A stretch of 64,000 nt of DNA from Nesterenkonia halophila (GCF_009467795.1 NZ_WIAX01000013.1:1-64000), one strand, 5' to 3'. Positions 1 to 9,578 are shown, counted from the stretch's first letter. Notes: a model not told the origin generated them from the letters alone. Program-made: numbers and translations.

Positions 1-76
1 TCCAGTCGCCATGCCCGGCCCAGCACCCCAGAGCGACCCTTCCGGCGTCTGCCCTGTGCCCTGAGCACGGGATGAA

Positions 77-106
77 ACTCTAGCACCGCCTCAGAACGAA
101 TGTAAA
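77..106 (-). promoter_or_regulatory. Candidate promoter reading leftward
   Basis: On the minus strand TTTACA (106-101) and TAGAGT (82-77) are separated by 18 bp. The -10 is preceded by TG, an extended -10 arrangement. The stretch is locally AT-richer than its surroundings. Transcription would start near position 70 and leave the window. The call rests on consensus match only. Confidence 0.4.
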
Positions 107-258
107 CTTCGCATGAACAGCGCCTCGATCCCCGCCATGCCGGGGATCCGCTGCTTCCGGACCGTGCATCCGCCGCAGACGCTGCGATGTATCCGTGGTC
201 ACATTCCGCGGGGCCCGGGCTCCGCCGCTCGTCCCGCGGGACGTCCCTCCCGCTGGCA

Positions 259-283
259 CGTCCTCTCCCCTGCGGGGAGGACG
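259..283 (-). terminator. Hairpin downstream of the maltokinase-like gene
   Basis: CGTCCTC and CCC pair with GGGAGGACG across a TGCG loop, with one bulged T. It sits 14 bp past the stop of the minus-strand gene. There is no clear U-tract, which is common in high-GC actinobacteria. Confidence 0.35.
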
Positions 284-296
284 CGGCGGTCGAGGA

Positions 297-1709
297 TCAG
301 GACTCGGTCTGGATGAGCATGGACGGGCGGAAGACCCACCGTCCGCCCCACCGGGCGAACAGGTCGAAGGCCTCGGAGAGCATCCCCGCGCGGAAGAAGA
401 CCGAGTCCACTCCCGCGGCGTCCGCATCGCTGCTCCGATAGCCGGCGAGCACGGCTCGCGAGGCGTCGTCGTACCAGCGGGCGTAGTTCACCGAGGCGTC
501 GGGGGCCTCCTCGACCCGCTCCATCACGGCATCGGCGAGGGAGATCAGCACCGACACCACGTCGCGCAGCGGCAACGCATGCTCGACCATGCCGCCCTGC
601 TCGGAGACGATCCACCGAGTGCCCCCGGCCTCCTCCACCCCGCGCAGCCTGGTCATGTCCAGGTCGCCGTGGATGTGCTGCAGCATCTGGGGCTCGTCGG
701 CCTCGCGCAGCTCCATCTCCAGGGTGTCCACGACCTCGCCGATCTCGGCCTGTTCCTCCTCGTCGAAGCGCTCGGAGACGTCGCGCCACTGCTCGGCCAG
801 CGTCCGCCGGGCGTCCTGGGTCATGGTCGACAGCTGCCGAGCAGTCTGCGGATGCGCCCCGAGCGCACCGGCGAGGTCGGCATGGAACGTGCCCAGTCCG
901 CGGCCGAGGGCTCGGGCGGTCTCGACGAGGGGCGTCTCCTCGCGCAGCGCAGTCCGTGCCGCGTCGCGCGCCTGTTCTCCGAGACATCCCCGTCCGCGGA
1001 GCACGGCGAGGTCGCCGCCGGCCCACCGATCGTCCGAGGTGCGCCAGGCGCCGCCGACGAGTCCCAGCACCGGTGCGACGGACCGCGAGCGGGCCTGGGT
1101 CAGCGTCAGCGCGGTCTCGAGCGCCGTGCTCCGCGCCTCATCGGGGCGCCGCAGCACATCGACGACGACGGCGTCCTCGTCGTCGACGCCGTGCCCGGCA
1201 TCGGCGGTGACCACAGTGCGAGCGACGTCCTCGCGCTCGCCGGCCATCGGACTGCGACGCAGACGTCCGGTGAAGGGGGTGTGCTCGGCGAAGTCCGCGA
1301 AGGCCCGGCCGTGCGCCCGACCATCGCGGGTGCCGCGGCGACGTCGGGCCATCTCCAGCCAGGCGGCGAGGAAGGCCTGGTCGCGGGCGCCGTCGTAGAG
1401 CCAGCGCTCTCCGTCGTCGGTGCGCAGCGTGCCGATGAAGGCGTCCTTGCCGGCGAGCGCCGACGGCCGGGTGCGCAGCGCGACCGGCACCGAGACCAGG
1501 TCCCGGACGCCGTCGTGCTCGACCTCGAGGAGGTGGACCTCCAGCACCAGTCCCGCGTCCGGCTCGCCCTCGGGAGTCGGGAGCCGCTGCCCGCCGACGC
1601 GGCGCAGGCTCCGTCGACCAGTGCGCGCCGGGAACCACTCCCGGCCGGCCAGCCAGGTCTCGACCACGTCGAGGAAGCCGGGGAACTGCTCACCGCGCAC
1701 CGGCGCCAT
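297..1709 (-). CDS. Maltokinase-like protein, probably kinase-degenerate
   Basis: A 470-residue protein. The N-terminal part resembles the cap domain of maltokinases and the C-terminal half an aminoglycoside-phosphotransferase-like fold with HIHGDLDMTRL. Active maltokinases have HGDxHxGQ followed by a metal-binding IDFEGEP. Here the first Asp is kept, but the downstream block reads WIVSEQGG (about 588-612), so the metal-binding Asp and the Gln after the HGD motif are both missing. That argues against normal kinase activity. The start at 1709 is chosen because GAAGGAG lies 6 bp upstream; the frame extends further, to 1820, without a better site. No trehalose or glycogen genes adjoin it. The family assignment is by recognition and moderately sure; the loss of activity is inference. 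Confidence 0.6.
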   Translation of the reverse strand: MAPVRGEQFPGFLDVVETWLAGREWFPARTGRRSLRRVGGQRLPTPEGEPDAGLVLEVHLLEVEHDGVRDLVSVPVALRTRPSALAGKDAFIGTLRTDDGERWLYDGARDQAFLAAWLEMARRRRGTRDGRAHGRAFADFAEHTPFTGRLRRSPMAGEREDVARTVVTADAGHGVDDEDAVVVDVLRRPDEARSTALETALTLTQARSRSVAPVLGLVGGAWRTSDDRWAGGDLAVLRGRGCLGEQARDAARTALREETPLVETARALGRGLGTFHADLAGALGAHPQTARQLSTMTQDARRTLAEQWRDVSERFDEEEQAEIGEVVDTLEMELREADEPQMLQHIHGDLDMTRLRGVEEAGGTRWIVSEQGGMVEHALPLRDVVSVLISLADAVMERVEEAPDASVNYARWYDDASRAVLAGYRSSDADAAGVDSVFFRAGMLSEAFDLFARWGGRWVFRPSMLIQTES

Positions 1710-1923
1710 CGTCGTCTCCTTCACCGGGAACCCTCCTTCGCCGTCGGCGGGGCGTCCTGCTCCCCCCGCCGTCCCGTGCCGACCGCGGGCCGACTGCATG
1801 AGCCGGCCGCTCCGGGCCATCTGCTCCGACGCTACCCCAGGAGCGCACGGAACTGTCGGCGATCCGCGGGCAGTGTCCGCACCGGTCGGCCTGGCAGGTC
1901 CGGCCGGCTCGATCCCGCTCGGG

Positions 1924-2919
1924 TCAGCTCTGGCCGCCGGCGCGCAGCCGGGCGACCTCGTAGAGGCTGATGCCCACCGCCATCGACGCGTTCAGCGACT
2001 CGGTGGACGAGGCGATCGGGATCGAGACGATCTGATCGCAGGTCTCGTGCACCAGCCGCGACAGTCCGCGCCCTTCGGAGCCGACGACGACGATCAGCGG
2101 TTCGTCGGCGAGCGGCAGGCCGGTCAGCTCGGCGTCTCCGTCGCCGTCCAGCCCGACGACGAAGTAGCCCTCCTGCTGGGCGGCACGCAGCGCATGGGTG
2201 AGGTTCTTCGCCCGGGCGACGGGGATCCGGGCGGCAGCACCGGCCGAGGTCTTCCAGGTGGTGGCGGTGATCCCGGCCGACCGTCGCTCCGGGACGATGA
2301 CGCCGTCGGCGTCGAAGGCCGCCGCCGCGCGCAGGATCGCGCCGAGGTTTCGTGGGTCGGTGATGGAGTCGCAGGCGACCAGCAGCGGCTGGTGGGCGAG
2401 GTGGCCCTTCCGGACGCGCTCGAGCTGCTCGTCGATCAGCTCGCCCGCCTCGGCGTAGTCATAAGGCTCGAGCACCAGGGCCACACCCTGGTGGACGGCG
2501 TCCCCGGAGGCGCGGTCCAGCTGACGGCGACCGACCTCGCGGATGTGCACCGACTGTTCGGCGGCCAGCTGCAGCGCCTCGCGGACGCGGCCGTCGGACT
2601 CGATGTCGGTGGCGACATGCAGCTCCTTGGCCGGCACCGCCTCGGTCAGCGCCTCGAGGACGGCGTTGCGGCCGGCGACGACGTCGTCGGTCCCCTGACC
2701 GGATCCGCGGGTCCGCGGCTGCCGCGCCTGCTGCTTGGCCCGCGAGCGCTCGGCGAGCTGCTTCTGCCGATGCGCCTTGTGATAGACGCGGTCCTCGGCC
2801 TTCGGGGTCGGACCCTTGCCCTCGAGCTTGCGCCGGCCCTGGCCGCCGCTGCCCACGACGGGGCCCTTCTTCTCCTTCTTCCGCACGGCGGCGGACTTCG
2901 GACGGGAATCTTTAGCCAC
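1924..2919 (-). CDS. rlmB: 23S rRNA (guanosine-2'-O-)-methyltransferase, RlmB/TrmH family
   Basis: A 331-residue SpoU-class methyltransferase that by family would 2'-O-methylate G2251 in the peptidyl-transferase P loop of 23S rRNA using SAM. The three SPOUT motifs are visible: [21 protein letters not shown] and [14 protein letters not shown] near the C-terminus. The first 75 residues or so are a Lys/Arg-rich extension (with KKEKKG) typical of actinobacterial members, followed by a substrate-binding domain beginning at [10 protein letters not shown]. It overlaps the 3' end of cysS by 8 bp, so the two are probably translationally coupled. The cysS-rlmB pair is conserved widely in actinobacteria. 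Confidence 0.9.
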   Translation of the reverse strand: MAKDSRPKSAAVRKKEKKGPVVGSGGQGRRKLEGKGPTPKAEDRVYHKAHRQKQLAERSRAKQQARQPRTRGSGQGTDDVVAGRNAVLEALTEAVPAKELHVATDIESDGRVREALQLAAEQSVHIREVGRRQLDRASGDAVHQGVALVLEPYDYAEAGELIDEQLERVRKGHLAHQPLLVACDSITDPRNLGAILRAAAAFDADGVIVPERRSAGITATTWKTSAGAAARIPVARAKNLTHALRAAQQEGYFVVGLDGDGDAELTGLPLADEPLIVVVGSEGRGLSRLVHETCDQIVSIPIASSTESLNASMAVGISLYEVARLRAGGQS

Positions 2920-4384
2920 GTCGGGCCTCCTTCGGCAGCGACCAGCGGCTGCCCTCGCGAGAGTCTTCGATCATCACGCCCGCCGCGGCGAGCCGGTCTC
3001 GGATCGCGTCGGCGCGGGCGAAGTCCTTCTCGGCCTTGGCCTCGGCCCGCTCGGCGAGCAGCCCGTCGACCAGCGCGGCCAGCGCGGCGTGCTCGGCCGA
3101 GACGGCGCCGGAGCCGGCCTCCGGCACGTCGTCCAGCCCCAGCACGGAGACCATGGTGCGCACGGCCGCGGCTCGGGCGGCGGCGACGTCGGCAGCCCCC
3201 TCGTCCAGGGCGGTGTTGCCCGCCCGGACGGTCTCGTGCAGCGCCGCCAGCGCGGCCGGGACGTTGAGGTCGTCGTCCATCGCGGCCGCGAACTCCGCGG
3301 GCACCTGCTGCGCGGCCGCGGCGACGGCGTCCTCGCCGAGCGTCTCTACGGCGCGGGCGGCGAAGGTCTCGATGCGCTCGACGGCGGCCTCGGCCTCCTG
3401 CAGCGCTCCGGGCCGGTAGTCCAGCGGCGAGCGGTACTGGGCCTGGCCCAGGAAGTAGCGCACCGCCGTCGGACGCGCGGCGGCGAGCATCTCGTCCGGC
3501 GAGATCGTGTTGCCCACCGACTTCGACATCTTCTCGCCCTCGTAGGTGACCATGCCGTTGTGCAGCCAGTGCCGGGCGAAGCCGTCGCCGGCGGCCGAGG
3601 ACTGGGCCAGCTCGTTCTCATGGTGCGGGAAGCGCAGATCCAGGCCGCCGCCGTGGATGTCGAAGGTCGAGCCCAGATACTTGGTGGACATCGCCGAGCA
3701 CTCCAGGTGCCAGCCGGGCCGGCCGCGGCCCCAGGGCGAGTCCCAGGCGGCGGTCTCCGGCTCGCCCTCCTTGTGCCCCTTCCACAGCGCGAAGTCCCGC
3801 GAGTCCCGCTTGCCGCGCGGATCGGCGTCGGGGGCGTCCTGCATGTCCTCGAGCGCCTGCCGGGTCAGCTCGCCGTAGGCCGGCCAGGAGCGGACGTCGA
3901 AGTAGACGTCGCCGGAGCCGTCCTCGGCCGGGTAGGCGTGTCCGGCTTCGATGAGCCGCTCGATGAGCGCGAACATCTCGGTCATATGCCCGGTCGCGCG
4001 CGGCTCGTAGGTCGGCCGCCGCACGCCCAGGGCGTCGTAGGCGGCGTGGAAGGCCTGCTCGAAGCGGTGGGCCAGGGCGAACCACGGCTCGCCGGCCGGA
4101 TCGGCGCCGTCGTCGCCGCCGGCGAAGTCCGCGGCGAAGGAGGCCGCCGCCTTCTCCAGGATCTTGTCGTCGATGTCGGTCACGTTCCGCACCGAGGTCA
4201 CTGCGAAGCCGATGTGCTCGAGCCAGCGGACCAGGAGGTCGAAGGCCACCGCCGAGCGGACGTGCCCCACGTGCGGACGCCCCTGGACGGTCGCGCCGCA
4301 GTAGTAGAGCGAGACCCGTCCGGGCTCCAGCGGGACGAAGTCGCGGACGGTCGCCGTCTTGGTGTCGTAGAGTCGCAGTGCCAC
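2912..4384 (-). CDS. cysS: Cysteine--tRNA ligase
   Basis: A 490-residue class I synthetase that charges tRNA-Cys in the cytoplasm. Cys29 (YYCG) with the later WHLECSAM and HHENE segments provides the zinc site that selects cysteine. The HIGH signature is PHVGH (residues 37-41) and the KMSKS signature is present as KMSKSVGNT. Length is normal. The start codon is GTG with no ribosome-binding site. TAGGCT (4397-4392) ends 7 bases upstream, so the transcript probably starts at or one base before the start codon. The gene heads a cysS-rlmB unit. ispDF upstream ends 41 bp away, so it may also be read from there. Confidence 0.95.
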   Translation of the reverse strand: MALRLYDTKTATVRDFVPLEPGRVSLYYCGATVQGRPHVGHVRSAVAFDLLVRWLEHIGFAVTSVRNVTDIDDKILEKAAASFAADFAGGDDGADPAGEPWFALAHRFEQAFHAAYDALGVRRPTYEPRATGHMTEMFALIERLIEAGHAYPAEDGSGDVYFDVRSWPAYGELTRQALEDMQDAPDADPRGKRDSRDFALWKGHKEGEPETAAWDSPWGRGRPGWHLECSAMSTKYLGSTFDIHGGGLDLRFPHHENELAQSSAAGDGFARHWLHNGMVTYEGEKMSKSVGNTISPDEMLAAARPTAVRYFLGQAQYRSPLDYRPGALQEAEAAVERIETFAARAVETLGEDAVAAAAQQVPAEFAAAMDDDLNVPAALAALHETVRAGNTALDEGAADVAAARAAAVRTMVSVLGLDDVPEAGSGAVSAEHAALAALVDGLLAERAEAKAEKDFARADAIRDRLAAAGVMIEDSREGSRWSLPKEARRG

Positions 4385-4425
4385 GGGGCCCAGCCTATCG
4401 GACCGGTTCCGGGCGACGGCGCGGG

Positions 4426-5847
4426 TCAGGCCGCTCCGTCCGCGCTGGCCGCGCCGTCCGCGACGAGCACGGCCGTCGCCGTGGCCAGCACGCCCTCGAC
4501 CCGGCCGGTGAAGCCGAGCCCGTCCGAGGTCGTCGCGCTGACGGACACCGGCGCGCCGGCGGCCTCGGTCAGCGCGTGCTGCGCCTCGGCCCGGCGCGGG
4601 CCGAACTTCGGACGGGCGCCGACCAGCTGCACGGAGACGCTGCCGATGCGGAAGCCGGCCTCCCCGGCCAGCCGCACCGCCTCGGCCAGCAGCGCGACGC
4701 CGGAGGCGCCCGCGAGCTCCGGCCGGGACGTGCCGATGGTGTCGGCGCCGAAGTGCACACCCATGTCGCCGATCCCGGCCGCGGAGAAGATCGCGTCGCA
4801 GGCGGCGTGGGCGACGACGTCGCCGTCGGAATGGCCCGACAGTCCCCGCTCCCCCGGCCAGTGCAGACCGGCCAGCATCAGCTCGCGGCCCTCGTCGGGG
4901 CCGGCGAAGGCGTGGACGTCGTGGCCGACGCCGACGCGGGGCACGATCACCGAGGGCGCGGGCGACGGGGCGGGCGACAGCTCGGGGGCGGCCGGCTCCG
5001 GGTCCTCCGCGCCGCCGCCGTCCTCTGCGCCGCCGAGCAGCGCCTCGGCCGTCAGCAGGTCGGTCGGAGCGGTGATCTTCAGCGAACGCGCGTCGCCGGG
5101 CACCAGCCCGACGTCGACGCCCAGGTCCTCGGCGATCATCGCCTCGTCGGTGAGCCGCTCCGCCTGCTCGTCGGGCAGCTCGCCGATGTGGGAGAACGCG
5201 CGCCGGAGCAGCGGCAGGGTGAAGCCCTGCGGAGTCTGCACCGCGCGCAGCCCGCCGCGCGGCGGGGTGTCGGAGACCCGCTCCACGGAGGGGGCGGATC
5301 CCGCGTCCGGCGCGGCGACAGTCTTGATGGTGTCGGCCACCGCCACTGCGGGCACGACGGCCTGCCAGCCGGCGGTCAGCGCGTCGAGCACGCGGATGTG
5401 GACCGCCGCCGGAGTCAGCGGACGCGCGGCGTCGTGGACCAGGATCGCGGTGTCCTCCTCGGCCCAGCCGTGGGCCGCGGCATGCTCGGCGACCGCGTCG
5501 ACTCCGCGGCGCACCGAGGCCGGCCGGCTGCCGGCGCCGGGGACCTGCACGACGTCGACGCCGAGCGCGGCGGCCAGCTCCGTGCCGCAGGCGCCGAGCC
5601 GGCGGCGAGCCTCCGGCTCCTCGGGCAGCACCAGCACGACCAGCTCATAGCCGATCTCCGGGGAGACGCCGTCCAGCGCCCGGGCCAGCATGGTCCGCCC
5701 GGCCACCGGAACCAGCGCCTTGGGCATGCCGCGGCCGAGCCGGGTGCCGCTGCCGGCGGCCACACAGACGAGCGCCCGGCGCTGTGCAGCGTCCGGGCGC
5801 GTCGTCGTGCGGGGCTCCTCGCCGGAGCCGGTCCGTTCCGTCGGCAT
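4426..5847 (-). CDS. ispDF: Bifunctional IspD/IspF (MEP isoprenoid pathway)
   Basis: A fusion of 2-C-methyl-D-erythritol 4-phosphate cytidylyltransferase (N-terminal) and 2-C-methyl-D-erythritol 2,4-cyclodiphosphate synthase (C-terminal). IspD shows the nucleotide loop [18 protein letters not shown] and the VHDAARPL segment. After a Pro/Ala/Glu-rich linker, IspF begins [10 protein letters not shown] with [12 protein letters not shown] carrying metal ligands, and ends with TTSDGLGF. The two enzymes catalyse non-consecutive steps, with IspE between them. The ATG at 5847 lies 14 bp after carD. A GTG at 5865 overlapping the carD stop as GTGA is an alternative start. Likely co-transcribed with carD, as in mycobacteria, where ispD and ispF are separate genes. 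Confidence 0.92.
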   Translation of the reverse strand: MPTERTGSGEEPRTTTRPDAAQRRALVCVAAGSGTRLGRGMPKALVPVAGRTMLARALDGVSPEIGYELVVLVLPEEPEARRRLGACGTELAAALGVDVVQVPGAGSRPASVRRGVDAVAEHAAAHGWAEEDTAILVHDAARPLTPAAVHIRVLDALTAGWQAVVPAVAVADTIKTVAAPDAGSAPSVERVSDTPPRGGLRAVQTPQGFTLPLLRRAFSHIGELPDEQAERLTDEAMIAEDLGVDVGLVPGDARSLKITAPTDLLTAEALLGGAEDGGGAEDPEPAAPELSPAPSPAPSVIVPRVGVGHDVHAFAGPDEGRELMLAGLHWPGERGLSGHSDGDVVAHAACDAIFSAAGIGDMGVHFGADTIGTSRPELAGASGVALLAEAVRLAGEAGFRIGSVSVQLVGARPKFGPRRAEAQHALTEAAGAPVSVSATTSDGLGFTGRVEGVLATATAVLVADGAASADGAA

Positions 5848-5861
5848 CGTCGAGCCGGCGG

Positions 5862-6383
5862 TCACTCGCCGGCGGTCGTGGCCGACTCGCCGCGGACCGG
5901 AGCCTCGTCGAGGATCTCGTCGAGCAGCTTCTCCGCCCGCGCCTCGTCGAGGTCCTTGGCCAGCGCCAGCTCGGAGACCAGGATCTGGCGAGCCTTGGCG
6001 AGCATCCGCTTCTCGCCCGCGGACAGGCCGCGGTCGTTCTCCCGGCGCCACAGGTCGCGCACGACCTCGGCGACCTTGTTGACGTCGCCGGAGGCCAGCT
6101 TCTCCAGGTTCGCCTTGTACCGGCGCGACCAGTTGGCCGGCTCCTCGGTGAACTCCGCCCGGAGGACGTCGTAGACGTGCTCCAGGCCCTCGGTGCCGAC
6201 CACGTCGCGGACGCCGACGAGGTCCACGTTCTCCGCCGGCACCTCGATGGTCAGATCACCCTGCGACACCCGCAGCTTGAGGTACATCTTCTCCTCGCCG
6301 CGGATGGTGCGCATCTTCACTTCTTCGATGGTCGCCGCCCCGTGGTGCGGGTACACGACTGTCTCGCCGACCTCAAAAACCAT
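5862..6383 (-). CDS. carD: CarD-family RNA polymerase-binding transcription regulator
   Basis: A 173-residue protein beginning [17 protein letters not shown], the hallmark of the CarD N-terminal RNAP-interaction (Tudor-like) domain that contacts the RNAP beta subunit. The helical C-terminal half includes [14 protein letters not shown] and [10 protein letters not shown]; this domain contacts promoter DNA and stabilises open complexes. The start at 6383 is preceded by AAAGGGGA about 9 bp upstream. An in-frame upstream ATG at 6419 would place the promoter inside the gene and is rejected. First gene of a carD-ispDF run, divergent from a lipoprotein gene. Confidence 0.95.
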   Translation of the reverse strand: MVFEVGETVVYPHHGAATIEEVKMRTIRGEEKMYLKLRVSQGDLTIEVPAENVDLVGVRDVVGTEGLEHVYDVLRAEFTEEPANWSRRYKANLEKLASGDVNKVAEVVRDLWRRENDRGLSAGEKRMLAKARQILVSELALAKDLDEARAEKLLDEILDEAPVRGESATTAGE

Positions 6384-6409
6384 GTATATGTTCCCCTTTC
6401 CCGCAGACG

Positions 6410-6418
6410 AGTTTATCA
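6410..6418 (-). promoter_or_regulatory. Extended -10 promoter of carD
   Basis: On the minus strand the sequence TGATAAACT gives an extended -10 (TGn then TAAACT). It would start transcription near 6403 and leave a leader of about 20 nt carrying the carD ribosome-binding site. No convincing -35 is seen, consistent with an extended -10 promoter. Confidence 0.5.
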
Positions 6419-6547
6419 CGGATCACAGCCGCACCAGCGTGTCGGAGCTCGCACCACGGGTTCCAGCGCATAGGGTTCGCCGCCGCCCCACCTTCGACGC
6501 CATGTAGAATTCGAGACGCCGCACGACGCCGACCGGCGACGATGTCG

Positions 6548-6566
6548 TATCCTGGACCTGTCCAGG
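6548..6566 (+). promoter_or_regulatory. -10 element and overlapping palindrome upstream of the lipoprotein gene
   Basis: TATCCT (6548-6553) is a plausible -10 for the plus-strand lipoprotein. It overlaps a perfect inverted repeat CCTGGA-CCTG-TCCAGG (6551-6566), and a further TCCAGG half lies a few bases downstream. The palindrome would cover the -10 and +1 region, the position expected of a repressor operator. No candidate regulator is encoded next to it. Confidence 0.35.
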
Positions 6567-6643
6567 TGCGCTCCAGGTGCGTCGGCGCCACGACCTGCGC
6601 CGCACCGTCCGTGTCGCATCCCATCCCGTGAGGAGACCCCGAC

Positions 6644-7201
6644 GTGAAGCACGCCCCCTCTCCGGCTCGCCGCACGGCCGCGGCGACTCTGGCCGCCGCC
6701 GCCCTGCTCGGCGCCACCGGCTGCAGCGCGATCAACTACCAGGCCACCACGCACCAGTACTCGGCCTCCAACGGCATCGTCGAGAACGTCGGGGCGGCCG
6801 ACTTCCGCCACATCATGCTGATCACCTCCGGCGAGGGTGAGCCGGCGCGGCTGATCGGCACCGTCTCCAACTCCGGCGGCGAGCCGCTCGACGCCGGCAT
6901 CGAGGTCGCCGGACAGACCTTCAGCGTCGAGGTGCCGGCCGGCGGCGCGGTCACGCTGGAGGAGGACGAGGAGTTCATCGTCGACGAGGCTCCGGCCGCC
7001 CCGGGCGCCGTCGTCGAGGCCACGCTCACCGCCGACGGCGAGTCCGCCGAATCCGAGGCGACGATCTTCGACGGCCTCTACGAGCAGTACCGCGACCTGG
7101 TCCCCGGCGGCTGGGACGAGTCCACCACCGAGCACCTGGAGCACGGCGAGGACACCTACGGCGCCGGCGCCGCCCACCACGGCGAGGGCGGCGGCCACTG
7201 A
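6644..7201 (+). CDS. LpqE-like secreted lipoprotein
   Basis: A 185-residue protein with a basic n-region, a hydrophobic Ala/Leu stretch and a lipobox LGATGC, so Cys27 would be lipidated on the outer face of the membrane. The mature part is a small beta-rich domain (ITSGEGEPARLIGTVSN, later VPAGGAVTL) like the copper-chaperone-type fold of LpqE proteins. It ends in a His/Gly-rich tail (HHGEGGGH) that might bind metal. The GTG start has GAGGAGA 9 bp upstream. Its position divergent from carD is the same as lpqE next to carD in Mycobacterium tuberculosis. The exact function of the family is unknown to me. Confidence 0.7.
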   Translation: MKHAPSPARRTAAATLAAAALLGATGCSAINYQATTHQYSASNGIVENVGAADFRHIMLITSGEGEPARLIGTVSNSGGEPLDAGIEVAGQTFSVEVPAGGAVTLEEDEEFIVDEAPAAPGAVVEATLTADGESAESEATIFDGLYEQYRDLVPGGWDESTTEHLEHGEDTYGAGAAHHGEGGGH

Positions 7202-7227
7202 CCCTCGTCCATCGAGATACGCCCGCC

Positions 7228-7274
7228 GAGACACGCAGGGCCCGGACCGCCATGGTCCGGGCCCTGCGTGTCTC
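7228..7274. terminator. Strong bidirectional terminator hairpin
   Basis: A perfect 21-bp stem (7228-7248 with 7254-7274) and a 5-nt loop GCCAT. It lies between two convergent genes, so it can stop transcripts from both sides. Confidence 0.85.
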
Positions 7275-7304
7275 CGCCGACGGTCGGGGCCTGGACGACC
7301 GCGC

Positions 7305-7574
7305 TCAGCCGCGTCCGGTCGCCTCGGCCAGCAGCCGGCGCATCCGCCGCGGGTCGATGCGCCAGAAGTCGCGCACCGCGCCGTCGATGCGCAGCACCGG
7401 AACCTCCTCGGCATGCCGGGCCGCGAGCTCCTCGTCGGCGCTGATGTCGACCTCACGGACGGTCAGGGCGAACTCGGCGCAGACCTCGCCGGCGACGGCG
7501 AGCGCCTCCTCGCAGAGATGGCAGCCGGGCCGAGTCAGCACCTCGACCAGCGGGCCGGCGTCGGGATCGGGCAT
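7305..7574 (-). CDS. Glutaredoxin-like (DUF836) thiol-redox protein
   Basis: An 89-residue thioredoxin-fold protein. The redox motif CHLC lies in LTRPGCHLCEEA, and the cis-Pro segment is EEVPVLRI. The mono-domain size and the motif fit the actinobacterial glutaredoxin-like DUF836 family, whose physiological partners are not defined. The start at 7574 has GGAGG about 8 bp upstream. It lies 47 bp downstream of the deacetylase gene on the same strand and is probably the last gene of that transcript, ending at the strong terminator. Confidence 0.75.
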   Translation of the reverse strand: MPDPDAGPLVEVLTRPGCHLCEEALAVAGEVCAEFALTVREVDISADEELAARHAEEVPVLRIDGAVRDFWRIDPRRMRRLLAEATGRG

Positions 7575-7621
7575 GGTGTCGTCCTCCGGGGTCGGGATGA
7601 GGGATCGGGGTGCGGCGCCGG

Positions 7622-8824
7622 TCAGTCGAACCAGGGGTCGAGCCCGTGGCGCGGGAAGATCTCCCGCCGGGTGAGCATCACCGCGCGGTCGACGGCGTCG
7701 CCCGGATCGTGGCCGTGCGTCCAGGAGCGCCAGCCGAGGTGGACTCCGTCGTCCATCCGCTCCGGAGCCTCCACGCCGCAGCGGGCGCGCACCTGCTCGC
7801 GCCAGGCCTCCGGCGTCGGCGCGCCCAGCGGGATCGGACATCCGGCGACGACGGCGGTCAGCTGCGTCCAGCTGCGCGGCACGACCGCGGCGACGGCGTA
7901 CCCGCCGCCTCCGGTGGCGATCCATCGCCCGCCGCAGTGCTGCTCGACCAGATGCGCGACGTCCATGGCCGCCTGCCGCTGGGCGTCGACGCTCAGCCGC
8001 AGGTCGGTCAGCGGGTCCGCGGCATGCGAGTCGCAGCCGTGCTGGGAGACGATCACCGCCGGTTCGAAGGCCTCGACCAGCTGCGGGACCACGCCGTGGA
8101 AGGCGCGCAGCCACCCGGCGTCGCCGGTGCCCGCCGGCAGCGCGACGTTCACCGTCGTGCCCGCGGCGTCGCCGGTCCCGCTGTCCTGCGGGAAGCCGGT
8201 GCCGGGGAAGAGGCTGAGCCCGGACTCGTGCAGCGAGATGGTCATCACCCGCGGCTCGTCGACGAAGATCGACTCGGTGCCGTCGCCGTGGTGGGCGTCG
8301 AGGTCCAGATAGAGCACCCGCGGCACGCCGCGGTCGAGGAGCCGGCGCACCGCCGCGGCGGCGTCGTTGTAGACGCAGAACCCCGCAGCCCGCGAGCGGG
8401 CGGCGTGGTGCATCCCGCCGGCGACGTTCACCGCGCGGGACACGACCCCGGAGAGCACCGCGTCGGCGCAGTCCAGACTGCCCTGGACGATCCGTGCCGA
8501 GGCGGTGTGGATGGCGTCGAAGACCGGATTGTCCTCCGTGCCCAGACCGTGCGCCGCGGAGGGCGTGCCCTGGGCGCCGGCGGCTCGGACGGCCTCGATG
8601 TAGTCGGCCGAGTGGACGGTCAGCAGGTCCTCGTCGGCGGCGACCCCCGGAGCCAGCACGCTGATCCGCGGATCGTCGAGGATGCCCATCTCCCGGCAGA
8701 GGTCCACGGTGAGCTCGAGGCGCACCGGGTCCATCGGATGCCAGGGGGCGTGCCGATACTCGAGCAGGTCCGGGTGCCAGACCACCGCCGTGGACTCGGC
8801 GGCGCGGAAGGAGCGGCAGGTCAC
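7622..8824 (-). CDS. acuC: AcuC-type class II histone-deacetylase-family protein
   Basis: A 400-residue arginase/deacetylase-fold enzyme. GGMHHA, YLDLDAHHGDGTE and SQHGCDSH supply the charge-relay histidines and the Asp-His-Asp zinc ligands, and GGGGYA closes the active site. AcuC enzymes remove acetyl groups from lysines, notably reactivating acetyl-CoA synthetase; an acetyl-CoA synthetase gene lies 31 kb away in this window. The start is GTG, and TAGGCT (8836-8831) ends exactly 7 bases before it. No ribosome-binding site is visible, so the mRNA is probably leaderless. The substrate assignment is family knowledge. Confidence 0.85.
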   Translation of the reverse strand: MTCRSFRAAESTAVVWHPDLLEYRHAPWHPMDPVRLELTVDLCREMGILDDPRISVLAPGVAADEDLLTVHSADYIEAVRAAGAQGTPSAAHGLGTEDNPVFDAIHTASARIVQGSLDCADAVLSGVVSRAVNVAGGMHHAARSRAAGFCVYNDAAAAVRRLLDRGVPRVLYLDLDAHHGDGTESIFVDEPRVMTISLHESGLSLFPGTGFPQDSGTGDAAGTTVNVALPAGTGDAGWLRAFHGVVPQLVEAFEPAVIVSQHGCDSHAADPLTDLRLSVDAQRQAAMDVAHLVEQHCGGRWIATGGGGYAVAAVVPRSWTQLTAVVAGCPIPLGAPTPEAWREQVRARCGVEAPERMDDGVHLGWRSWTHGHDPGDAVDRAVMLTRREIFPRHGLDPWFD

Positions 8825-8906
8825 ATCGCGAGCCTACGACACCGGCGACGCCGAGCACGAGCCGAGCACGCCGGACGCTGCGGTCGGTGCCGCCGACGCG
8901 CCGCGC

Positions 8907-9578
8907 TCACATGTGGTCGGCGAACTGCTCCAGCTTCCGCACGTCGCCGGAGACGATGATCGTGTCGCCGGGCGAGACCAGCGTCTCCGGCTGGGCGTAG
9001 ACGAATTCGCGGCCCGGGGACTTCACGCCGACGACGTTGACGCCGTGGCGGCTGCGCGGTTGGCACTGGTCGATCGTCTTGCCCTGCAGGTCCCGCGGCG
9101 GATGCATCTTCACGATCGCGAAGTCGTCGTCGAACTTGATGAAGTCCATCATCTGCCCGGAGACCAGATGGGCGGCGCGCACGCCGGCGTCGTGCTCGGG
9201 GTAGATGACGTGGTGGCAGCCGATCCGCTTGAGGATCTTGCCGTGGGCGGGGTTGATGGCCTTCGCCCAGACGTGGTCCACGCCGAGATCGACGAGGTTG
9301 ACCGCGATGAGCACCGAGGACTCGATGGAGGTGCCCACTCCGACCACGGCGGCGTCGAACTCCTCGGCGCCGATCTGGCGCAGCGCCTCGATGTCGGTGG
9401 CGTCGGCCTCGATCACGTGGGTGAGCGCGTCGGCGTGCTTCTGCACCAGGCCGCGGTTGCGCTCGACCGCGAGCACCTCGCGGCCCTGCGCGACGAGCTG
9501 GTAGCCCAGGGCCACGCCGAAGCGCCCCAGTCCGACGATGAGGATGGGACGGTTGCGCTGCTGGCGGCGATCACCCAA
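8907..9578 (-). CDS. trkA: TrkA/KtrA-type potassium-uptake regulatory subunit
   Basis: A 223-residue cytoplasmic RCK protein. The N-terminal Rossmann domain starts LIVGLGRFGVALG, the dinucleotide loop. An acidic residue follows strand 2 (LAVERN). A TrkA-C domain follows from about residue 140, ending with SPGDTIIVSGDVRKLEQF. By family it binds NAD(H) or ADP/ATP and gates the membrane subunit. It overlaps the downstream end of the TrkH gene by 8 bp, so both subunits are made from one message. Confidence 0.9.
   Translation of the reverse strand: MGDRRQQRNRPILIVGLGRFGVALGYQLVAQGREVLAVERNRGLVQKHADALTHVIEADATDIEALRQIGAEEFDAAVVGVGTSIESSVLIAVNLVDLGVDHVWAKAINPAHGKILKRIGCHHVIYPEHDAGVRAAHLVSGQMMDFIKFDDDFAIVKMHPPRDLQGKTIDQCQPRSRHGVNVVGVKSPGREFVYAQPETLVSPGDTIIVSGDVRKLEQFADHM

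Larger units (their letters stand above)
1..296. other. Left-edge non-coding stretch
   Basis: I see no credible gene here. The open frames that cross it are GC-driven and lack a ribosome-binding site or recognisable protein. It holds a possible minus-strand promoter (positions 77-106) that would fire out of the left end of the window, and a hairpin (259-283) just downstream of the first minus-strand gene. A gene on the minus strand therefore probably begins at or beyond the left edge. Confidence 0.5.

Noticed and set aside
195-1970. A 591-codon plus-strand frame at the left edge
   Set aside because: Composition is Arg/Gly/His-rich nonsense opposite the maltokinase-like gene. No recognisable domain.
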